A stretch of 12,060 nt of DNA, from assembly GCA_003135315.1 (NCBI GenBank), contig PLBD01000531.1, forward strand, positions 1-12,060, written 5' to 3'. The DNA is from Acidobacteriaceae bacterium (GTDB taxonomy: Bacteria; Acidobacteriota; Terriglobia; Terriglobales; Acidobacteriaceae). Of the stretch, positions 6,024-12,060 are shown one piece after another. Within the stretch, counting starts at the first letter, position 1; the number at the start of each line of letters is the position of its first letter. A program made the position numbers and the translations under genes. The notes under the pieces are model-generated. The model did not search any database. It saw only the letters and a program-made list of their open reading frames with translations, and was not told the origin of the DNA.

Positions 6024-7058
6024 ATGATGTTTTTCCGTTGGCGTATTAGAGGTTGCTTCTTGCTGAAATTGTCGGCGGCAGGTGCGGTTCTCGCCATCTG
6101 TACCGGCGCGAATGGGCAGTTAACTCCTGTTGCGACTGCTCCGTCCAAACCGCCGTCCACGGCTGCGCCCATCGTTATAGGAGGCTCTTCCGAGAAATAC
6201 AGCGACAGCATCATCAGCCCCGACGACGTTCTGGAAGTGTATGTGATGGATGTAGCGGAGCTTTCCCGCCAGTATCGCGTCAGCCCAGCAGGCAATGTGG
6301 ACCTGCCGCTGCTGCCGAAACCGCTTGCCGCCGCAGGCCTGACCCCGAGCCAGCTTTCTGACGCGATCGCACTGCAACTGCGCGAACGCGGCCTGGTAAC
6401 GAATCCCCATATTGTGGTTACGATCGTCAGCTCACGCATAAAGGCGGTATCGATCACAGGGGCTGTCAAAATGCCGCAAATCTATCCCGTTTTCGGACGT
6501 ACCACGCTGCTGGATGTGTTGTCGCAGTCACAAGGGCTCAGCGATGATGCCAGCAATGTTGCGGTAATCACCAGGGGAGATATCGGGGCTCAAGCCACAA
6601 ATTCCACCGAACGAGTCCAGATGGTCGACATCAAGAAGTTGATGGAGACCGGCGATCCTAAGTACAACCTCGAGATCTTCCCCGGGGACAAGGTGACCGT
6701 GCCCCATGCAGGAGTGGTGTACGTAGTTGGCGCTGTCAACAAGCCTGGAGGCTTCGTAATCCGGGCGCCGGACAAGGGGATGACGGTGTTACAAGCCCTT
6801 GCCATGGCAGAGGACGCAAAATTCAGCGCGATCAAGAACAAATCCATGATCATCAGGCCTGATCCGAAGGCCCCCGACGGCCATGAGCAAGTGCCGATAA
6901 ACATCAACTTAATTTTGGCAGGCAAGCAACGGGATCAGCTCTTGCTGGCGAATGACATTCTGTTCATTCCTGACAGTACGGCCAAGAAAGCATGGCGACG
7001 CGGGGCTGAGGCCGCAGTGCAAGCGGCAACTTATCTAGCAATCTACGCACGTCCATAA
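6024..7058 (+). CDS. wza: Wza-like outer-membrane polysaccharide export protein
   Basis: This protein should form the periplasm-spanning and outer-membrane channel through which the finished polysaccharide leaves the cell, in partnership with the Wzc-like protein encoded next. An N-terminal signal peptide (hydrophobic 11-29, cleavage likely after ANG at 31) is followed by a Poly_export domain (about 58-135, starting YSDSIISPDDVLEVYVMD). Two SLBB-type beta-grasp domains follow (about 138-190 and 229-285, the second with VVYVVGAVNKPGGF). A C-terminal amphipathic helix (320-344) matches the outer-membrane helix of Wza. E. coli Wza is a lipoprotein of about 380 residues. Here Cys26 is preceded by Ile, so the lipobox is poor and lipidation is doubtful. 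GGGGAG (6015-6020) lies 3 nt before ATG 6024 and 6 nt before ATG 6027, and either could be used. The frame extends upstream to 5922 without a start that makes sense. Confidence 0.92.
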   Translation: MMFFRWRIRGCFLLKLSAAGAVLAICTGANGQLTPVATAPSKPPSTAAPIVIGGSSEKYSDSIISPDDVLEVYVMDVAELSRQYRVSPAGNVDLPLLPKPLAAAGLTPSQLSDAIALQLRERGLVTNPHIVVTIVSSRIKAVSITGAVKMPQIYPVFGRTTLLDVLSQSQGLSDDASNVAVITRGDIGAQATNSTERVQMVDIKKLMETGDPKYNLEIFPGDKVTVPHAGVVYVVGAVNKPGGFVIRAPDKGMTVLQALAMAEDAKFSAIKNKSMIIRPDPKAPDGHEQVPININLILAGKQRDQLLLANDILFIPDSTAKKAWRRGAEAAVQAATYLAIYARP

Positions 7059-7068
7059 AGGCATCCCC

Positions 7069-9348
7069 ATGAAACCGAATGAACTTACTTCAGACCCCGA
7101 GCGCCGCGCCCTTCCGGCAAGGGGGGTCGACACCGCTCTTTCGCCTGCGTGGGCTCTCCCAGCGGTAGAAGCCAGTGTAGCTAGCGCCCAAGATTACGTT
7201 TCTCTGGCGACATATTGGCACACGCTGTTGAAGCGGCGTTGGTCAATTGCGACTGTCGCGATCGTTGTCACGACCATTGTGGGCATTGTCTCCTTCAAGA
7301 TGCAGCCTATCTTTAAGGCGACGGCCCGAGTTCAGGTGGAATCCGAGACACCGTTGATTCAGTCGCTGGAGGAGATGTTTGAGAAAGGCAATGCCGACGA
7401 TAGCTTTGTTCAGACGCAAATTCAGGTCTTGAAGAGCGAGAACCTGGCATGGCGCACGATTGAGGAGTTGAAGCTAACGGACAGTCTCATCAAGCCGAAG
7501 AAAATGGCGAAGATTTCTCCAGAGAAGCGCAAGTACCGGCTGATTGACGCCTTCAAGAAGAAGCTAACAGTTGAGCTGACGCCGAAGACCCGCATGCTGT
7601 CGGTGAATTACGAAGATCCCAACCCGCAGTTAGCCGCACAGGTTGCCACCAGTCTGGTCAACAACTATATCGAGTACAGCTTCCGCCAGAAATACGATGC
7701 CACCCGCCAAGCCTCAGCTTGGATGGAACAGCAGCTGGATGAGTTAAAAGCCAAGGTGGAGAGTTCACAACAAGCGCTGGTCGAGTATGAGCGGCAGTAT
7801 CAGATTGTCAATACCAGTGAGAAGGGGAGCGTGCAAGAACAGATGCTCTCAGACCTCAGCCATGATCTGACTACCGCGGAGAGCGACCGCCTGCAAAAGG
7901 AATCGCTTTATCGCGAAGTGGAAGGTAACCGGGCGCAGCTGGCTGCATTGATGCACAACGATCTCTTACAGAAGTTGGAGGAGAAGTCGGCGGACTTACA
8001 GGACCAGTACACAGAGGCTGTATCTCAATATGGGCCGCAGTTTCCCAAGGCTATTCGCCTGAAAGAGGAGATCGATGGCCTCCACGCTCAAGTCAAAACC
8101 GAACAGGACCGTGTGATTGCCCGCATTCGAAAAGACTATGAAGGCTCCATGGGGCGTGAGAAGCTGGCCGCTGCCGCAGTCGCCGCACAAAAGGAAGCTG
8201 TAGGGGCGCAGAACCAACTGCTGGTTCAACACAACATTCTGCAACGCGAATTCGAGGGCAACCAGCAGCTTTACCAAAGTTTGATGCAGAGGTTGAAGAA
8301 CGCGACCGTTTCGGCCGGTTTGCAATCTACCAACATACACCTCGTCGATGCTGCCTTGCCCCCGGCGGAAGCGGTTCGTCCCCAAAAGGCGCTTAACATA
8401 GCCCTCGGGTTTCTGGCGGGAGTTGTGCTCGGAGTTATGGGTGCGTTCGCGCAGGAAGGTCTGGATCATTCGATAAAAACCGCGGAAGAGGTGGAGTCGT
8501 TGCTGATGATGCCGGCCCTGGCCGTGGTGCCGCTGCAGCGCGGCACTAACTCAGCAAAATGGGCTCTCGCGGGATCAAAGCGGACATTGAAAACGCGTGA
8601 GACTGGAGGCTCGCGTTTGACAGGAACCGGGACTGTCGCTCTCGCCATCAGCCAAAGCCCGCAATCTACTCTGGCGGAAGCTTACCGGACGCTCCGTACC
8701 TCGATCTTGCTCTCCTTGGCGTCGAATCCGCCCAAGTTGATCCTCATTACTAGCACACAGGCAGGCGAGGGCAAGACGGTTACCGCGCTCAACTTGGCTC
8801 AGTCCTTGGCACAACGGAAAGGGGAGGTGGTCATTGTGGATGGCGATCTCCGCAAAGGAGGCATTGCCAGGGCGCTAGGCCTTGAGAACAAGAAAGGAGT
8901 CAGCACGGTGCTGACAGGAAGCGACAAACTAGCGGATGCGCTTCAGTTGTCTGAGCTACAGCCGAATCTATGGGTGCTTCCCTCAGGTCCGGTTCCGCCG
9001 AATCCTGCCGAACTAGTCGGCTCCGAAAGCATGGCGGAGTTGTGCAAGGAATTGGCGGGACGATTCGAACACGTGATTATCGATTCACCTCCTGTCTTGG
9101 TAGTCACGGATGCAACTGTCATGGCTGGTTTAGCCGATGGCGTAGTACTCATCGCGGAGAGCGGTAAAACCCATCGCGCTGGTTTGATGCGCACACGCGC
9201 GATCTTGGAGAACGCTGGGGCGCATATTCTCGGCGTAGTGGTGAACAAGCTTGACTTCCGCCGGGAGGGATACTACGGATACGGATATGGGTACTATTAT
9301 TATTCCCGTTACGGAAAATACCCCTATGGTAGGGCAGCATCAGAATGA
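7069..9348 (+). CDS. wzc: Wzc-like chain-length regulator and tyrosine autokinase (BY-kinase)
   Basis: This inner-membrane protein sets polysaccharide chain length and couples synthesis to export through the Wza channel. The Wzz domain begins near 42, with helix 1 at about 58-75. A long coiled-coil periplasmic region runs to about 420, with a GNVR-like QREFEGNQQLYQSLMQRLKN segment before helix 2 (about 441-462, preceded by VRPQKAL). The cytoplasmic BY-kinase carries Walker A TQAGEGKT (563-570), Walker A' VVIVDGDLR (587-595) and Walker B VIIDSPPV (669-676), all intact. The tail at 735-753 holds 11 tyrosines in 19 residues and is the expected autophosphorylation cluster. At 759 residues it is a complete one-piece proteobacterial-style arrangement; Firmicutes split it into two proteins. 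The start ATG has AAAGG 7 nt upstream, overlapping the wza stop. The gap to wza is 10 nt, so the genes are co-transcribed. Confidence 0.95.
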   Translation: MKPNELTSDPERRALPARGVDTALSPAWALPAVEASVASAQDYVSLATYWHTLLKRRWSIATVAIVVTTIVGIVSFKMQPIFKATARVQVESETPLIQSLEEMFEKGNADDSFVQTQIQVLKSENLAWRTIEELKLTDSLIKPKKMAKISPEKRKYRLIDAFKKKLTVELTPKTRMLSVNYEDPNPQLAAQVATSLVNNYIEYSFRQKYDATRQASAWMEQQLDELKAKVESSQQALVEYERQYQIVNTSEKGSVQEQMLSDLSHDLTTAESDRLQKESLYREVEGNRAQLAALMHNDLLQKLEEKSADLQDQYTEAVSQYGPQFPKAIRLKEEIDGLHAQVKTEQDRVIARIRKDYEGSMGREKLAAAAVAAQKEAVGAQNQLLVQHNILQREFEGNQQLYQSLMQRLKNATVSAGLQSTNIHLVDAALPPAEAVRPQKALNIALGFLAGVVLGVMGAFAQEGLDHSIKTAEEVESLLMMPALAVVPLQRGTNSAKWALAGSKRTLKTRETGGSRLTGTGTVALAISQSPQSTLAEAYRTLRTSILLSLASNPPKLILITSTQAGEGKTVTALNLAQSLAQRKGEVVIVDGDLRKGGIARALGLENKKGVSTVLTGSDKLADALQLSELQPNLWVLPSGPVPPNPAELVGSESMAELCKELAGRFEHVIIDSPPVLVVTDATVMAGLADGVVLIAESGKTHRAGLMRTRAILENAGAHILGVVVNKLDFRREGYYGYGYGYYYYSRYGKYPYGRAASE

Positions 9349-9479
9349 AGACGACTGCGCATGGTAAGGTCCATTGCGACCATTCGTTCTTGGTCGCTCC
9401 CGAAGGCAACTCTTTATTGTTATGGCGATATTCGCAAAGTCCGAGTGTGACCTCACGGCCTATCCCACCAAAGGAATGA
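9345..9479 (+). CDS. Possible 44-residue ORF overlapping the wzc stop
   Basis: An ATG at 9345 overlaps the wzc stop codon as ATGA, the usual arrangement for coupled translation, and opens a 44-codon frame ending in TGA at 9477-9479, 18 nt before the next gene. The product is hydrophilic, starts MKTTAHGKVHCDHSFLVAPE and has no recognisable domain. AGGG stands about 10 nt before the ATG, a marginal distance. It fills the otherwise unusual gap in this operon, but it may be chance. Confidence 0.2.
   Translation: MKTTAHGKVHCDHSFLVAPEGNSLLLWRYSQSPSVTSRPIPPKE
9376..9397 (+). promoter_or_regulatory. Hairpin in the wzc to TPR gene gap
   Basis: GCGACCA (9376-9382) and TGGTCGC (9391-9397) form a perfect 7-bp stem with an 8-nt loop. 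A T-rich segment (CTCTTTATTGTT) starts about 14 nt later. The spacing is too long for a classic intrinsic terminator. It could be an attenuator or an RNA-processing or stability element that sets different expression of the genes before and after it. Confidence 0.35.
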
Positions 9480-9497
9480 AGGGGCTGTGATCTCGAT

Positions 9498-10844
9498 ATG
9501 ACAGCGACGGCAGGGCACAACCCGTGGCGTTCTACGTATGAGGTACCACTACGCTCGCGAGTGTATTCTTTGATCTTCTTGTTTGTGCTCGCTGTACCGA
9601 TCTGCTTGCTGGTTCTTCAAACCACGCGGATTGTCCTTGCTCAAAGTCGTGGCGATTCCCTTGACGCTGCAACGATTCAACGTGCGATCGCTCTAGATCC
9701 GGCCAACCCGGAGCTTCACTTCGCACTGGGCAGGATCATGCTTCTGAATGCTCAGCCGAACGCCCTAGCGGCGGCAGAGCAAGAAGCTCGGGAAGCTACA
9801 AACATGAGTCCTCATTCGGCGGCATACTGGTCCGGTCTGGGCAGGGCTTGTTATTTGTCCGGCAATCAGCCATGCGCCAACGCTGCCTTCCGTCGAGCGC
9901 AGCAACTAGCACCCACGAAGTCGCAGTTTGCTTGGGAGGCTGCTGTCAACGATGTGGTTTCAAATCAACCAAAGGCGGCCGTTGAGCAGCTCAGGACATT
10001 TGTACGATTGCAGCCTGAAGGTTTGGACCAGACCTTCCAGCTACTCCTGCGCGGTTTCAGCGACCCGAACATGGTGTGGCGCGACTTGCTCGGCCCTTCT
10101 GCCGATATTGCTTCAAAGATCCACTTTCTGGACTACCTGGCTACTAATAACCACTCCGAGTCGGCTGCCACATACTGGACACAGCTGACCGCGGAAAAGG
10201 CGGTGGTTCCGCTTTCCGCTGTAGGCCCTTATGTTGACACGCTACTGATTAGCGGAAGTTATCGAGAAGCGGCGCGGGCATGGAGATACGCAGTAGCAGA
10301 AACCGAGCCACCCAATAAGAAGGTTATCGGCGAACGGAACCTAGTCTTTAACGGAGGATTCGAACAGGATCCTCTGAGCGCCGGGTTGGACTGGCGCTTC
10401 TGGCAGCAACCCTATCTCACCGTGGATGTTGCCGACCGCACACCGCACAGTGGAGCGCGTGCCTTTCGAGCCGACTTCACGGTGCCGCAGAACTCTGAGT
10501 ATGAGCTAGCCTATCAGTTTGTTCCCGTTAGCCCGGGGCAAGCGTACGAGTTGAGTGCCTACGTCAAGTCGCAAGCGATTACGTCCGATAGCGGTCCACG
10601 TTTGCGGGTACTGGATCCCAAGTGCAACGCCTGTCTGGACATCGCGACGGAAGGAACTTCAGGCACAACAGAATGGCATCAAGTCGCGACCGAGTTCACA
10701 ACCGGGCCTGCAACTGACATGATTCGGCTATCGATTTGGCGTCCACGGGGCCGTTCCTACCCGATGGAGATCGGTGGCCAGGTCTGGTTCGACGACGTCT
10801 CCTTACGCCCGGTTTCCGTTTCCACGCCTGCCCAACAGCCATAG
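9498..10844 (+). CDS. Membrane-anchored TPR protein with C-terminal jelly-roll (carbohydrate-binding-like) domain
   Basis: The 448-residue protein has one N-terminal membrane helix (about 23-41) that probably anchors it with the rest in the periplasm. Residues about 55-175 form TPR-like helical repeats (AIALDPANPELHFALGRIML, then AYWSGLGRACYLSGNQPCAN). The C-terminal part (about 279-440) opens with NLVFNGGFEQDPLSAGLDWR and holds HSGARAFRADF and VWFDDVSLRP. That N-GxFE...SG...W.DDV pattern is typical of beta-sandwich carbohydrate-binding modules of the CBM4/9 and related type. It is likely to touch the growing or exported polysaccharide and organise partner proteins; this is inference. The polymerase/ligase gene starts 2 nt after its stop, so the two are translationally coupled. 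ATG 9498 has AAGGGG 13 nt upstream, a weak ribosome site. The enzymatic role, if any, is unknown. Confidence 0.85.
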   Translation: MTATAGHNPWRSTYEVPLRSRVYSLIFLFVLAVPICLLVLQTTRIVLAQSRGDSLDAATIQRAIALDPANPELHFALGRIMLLNAQPNALAAAEQEAREATNMSPHSAAYWSGLGRACYLSGNQPCANAAFRRAQQLAPTKSQFAWEAAVNDVVSNQPKAAVEQLRTFVRLQPEGLDQTFQLLLRGFSDPNMVWRDLLGPSADIASKIHFLDYLATNNHSESAATYWTQLTAEKAVVPLSAVGPYVDTLLISGSYREAARAWRYAVAETEPPNKKVIGERNLVFNGGFEQDPLSAGLDWRFWQQPYLTVDVADRTPHSGARAFRADFTVPQNSEYELAYQFVPVSPGQAYELSAYVKSQAITSDSGPRLRVLDPKCNACLDIATEGTSGTTEWHQVATEFTTGPATDMIRLSIWRPRGRSYPMEIGGQVWFDDVSLRPVSVSTPAQQP

Positions 10845-10846
10845 CC

Positions 10847-12060
10847 ATGGAAATCTCCGAATCCATCCTGCGCGTGCACGACGCTAGGCCGAGTGACAAG
10901 ATCGGTCAATCACGTGTCCTGATTCTTCCACGCAGAGCAGAGGGACCCAAGAGCGGCTCTCTTGTTCTTCCCCGCGTGTTGCTCCTCAGCGTTTTGATGT
11001 TGGGACCGATGTTCTTTGGCGCCGTGCAACCGTGGGCCTGGGGCGCAATCACCGTAGCGGCCGCCTGTCTGCTGTTGCTTTGGGGTCTGGCTTGCATTCG
11101 GGCGGGCAGCGTAATTCTTACTTTGTCTCCACTGTATGTGCCGTTGCTGGGAGTGCTTGTACTCGGTGGCGTGCAGTTGTGGTTTGGCTTTTCGATGGAC
11201 CATGTCGGTACCCGCGAGGCGCTGATTAAACTGATCGGATACGCGATCATTTTCTTCGTTGGGCAGCAGTTGTATCTTTCAGCTTCGCCCCGGGCTTGGC
11301 AACAAACCGGGGCGGCCATAGCCGTCTACATGTTCCTTATGGCTGTATTCGCCATTGTTCAGTTCTTTGCCAGTCCAGGATTGCTTTACGGCGTGATGCG
11401 CACAGACTACGACAGTGTCTTTGGATCCTATGTGAATCGTGGCAATTACGCAGGGTTAATGGAAATGTTGATCCCGATCGCGGTGACACTCGCCTGTAGT
11501 CTTGGGTGGAAACATCCGGCCAAACCGTTCCTCGCCTTCGCCGTGTTCACCGCCCTGGTTTCGGTATTCCTGTCCGGATCGCGGGGCGGCCTCATATCTC
11601 TGGCGGTTGAGTTCTTGATTCTCGGGCTGGTCATACTGTTCGCCGGCAACGAGCGCAAGCAAGTTCTGGTCGCAGGGATACTGGTCGCCGCACTGGCGGT
11701 CGGGTTCTTCTATTGGTTAGATCCAGGGGACGTCTGGGGACGCTGGAAGCAGATGGCCAGCCAGCCTGAACTGGCGCTGGGGAACCGGCAGAAGATAGCG
11801 GAAGATGCCTTTCGAATGTCCCGCGACTATTGGGCGCACGGGGTTGGCCTGGGCGCATTCGAGGTCGCTTACACGCCGTATCAGACGATTATCACTGACC
11901 TAACAATCGACTACGCGCACAACGACTACATTCAGTTCTTCGCGGAAACCGGCATTTGGGGATGGCTACTAGCGCCGATTGCAATTTCTATGTTCGTTGT
12001 GCTCTCGTTTAGCCGCTTGCGAGCACGGCTTCACGAGCGGAGTGGCTGGCTGCAGTTTGG
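10847..12060 (+). CDS. O-antigen polymerase/ligase (Wzy/WaaL-type), 3' end outside window
   Basis: This polytopic inner-membrane protein probably joins lipid-linked repeat units into the polysaccharide or ligates the chain to an acceptor. The 404 visible residues contain about ten hydrophobic segments starting near residue 43. SGSRGG (243-248) marks the Wzy_C region, and a large periplasmic loop follows with HGVGLGAFEVAYTPY and HNDYIQFFAETGIWGW (358-373), a signature of this superfamily. Polymerases and ligases cannot be told apart from these motifs. The presence of export genes and the absence of visible lipopolysaccharide-core genes favours a polymerase. ATG 10847 follows the upstream stop by 2 nt with no evident ribosome site, so translation depends on coupling. 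The N-terminal 40 residues are polar and presumably cytoplasmic. The frame is open at the right edge; family members are usually 430-800 residues, and acidobacterial ones often carry C-terminal TPRs. Confidence 0.9.
   Translation, partial: MEISESILRVHDARPSDKIGQSRVLILPRRAEGPKSGSLVLPRVLLLSVLMLGPMFFGAVQPWAWGAITVAAACLLLLWGLACIRAGSVILTLSPLYVPLLGVLVLGGVQLWFGFSMDHVGTREALIKLIGYAIIFFVGQQLYLSASPRAWQQTGAAIAVYMFLMAVFAIVQFFASPGLLYGVMRTDYDSVFGSYVNRGNYAGLMEMLIPIAVTLACSLGWKHPAKPFLAFAVFTALVSVFLSGSRGGLISLAVEFLILGLVILFAGNERKQVLVAGILVAALAVGFFYWLDPGDVWGRWKQMASQPELALGNRQKIAEDAFRMSRDYWAHGVGLGAFEVAYTPYQTIITDLTIDYAHNDYIQFFAETGIWGWLLAPIAISMFVVLSFSRLRARLHERSGWLQF

Noticed and set aside
7996..8469. Reverse ORF of 157 codons
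   Set aside because: Antisense shadow of the wzc coiled-coil region.

Overview
The window looks like chromosomal DNA from an acidobacterium (Terriglobia-like). This is inference from gene content: a loop-type NusG paralogue heading a Wza/Wzc-type polysaccharide locus, a TPR protein with a C-terminal jelly-roll-like domain next to a polymerase/ligase, and a decayed small secreted protein with the 'FDF...L.AG.Y' and 'YYLSEVW' signatures I associate with Acidobacteria. No tRNA, rRNA, CRISPR array or intact transposase was seen.

Left part (1-5000) is mixed and partly decayed. A long reverse-strand gene runs off the left edge (1-1120). It encodes a secreted or lipidated metallophosphoesterase with long inserts, and is open in one frame for 373 codons. 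After a gene-poor stretch comes a broken small secreted-protein gene (1835-2311), with an ATA where the start should be and an in-frame TGA. Next is an intact four-helix membrane protein of the DUF4239/bestrophin-like type (2646-3410). A collapsed, frameshifted remnant of a P-type ATPase follows (3482-3944). On the reverse strand there is a short 'TPEPW...ANASLIAQAP' protein of a kind common in phages and accessory DNA (4463-4798).

A stretch at about 5040-5200 is much richer in A+T than its surroundings (about 34% G+C by hand count). It carries an 11-bp inverted repeat and four copies of CACTAA (one inverted). It lies directly upstream of the polysaccharide genes and is the best candidate for their control region.

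Right part (5362-12060) is one forward-strand exopolysaccharide/capsule operon: upxY-like antitermination factor, wza-like outer-membrane export protein, wzc-like chain-length regulator fused to a BY-kinase with a tyrosine-rich tail, a membrane-anchored TPR/jelly-roll protein, and a Wzy/WaaL-type O-antigen polymerase/ligase cut by the right edge. The expected logic is as follows. The NusG paralogue lets RNA polymerase read the long operon. The polymerase joins repeat units at the periplasmic face. The kinase domain and its tail control chain length through phosphorylation. The Wza-like protein passes the chain through the outer membrane. The TPR/jelly-roll protein is a candidate periplasmic glycan-handling partner.

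I found no convincing evidence for a wholly new system. The points most worth checking are the repeat array upstream of the operon, the hairpins between operon genes, the TPR/jelly-roll plus polymerase pair, and the unusual remnants of decay on the left.
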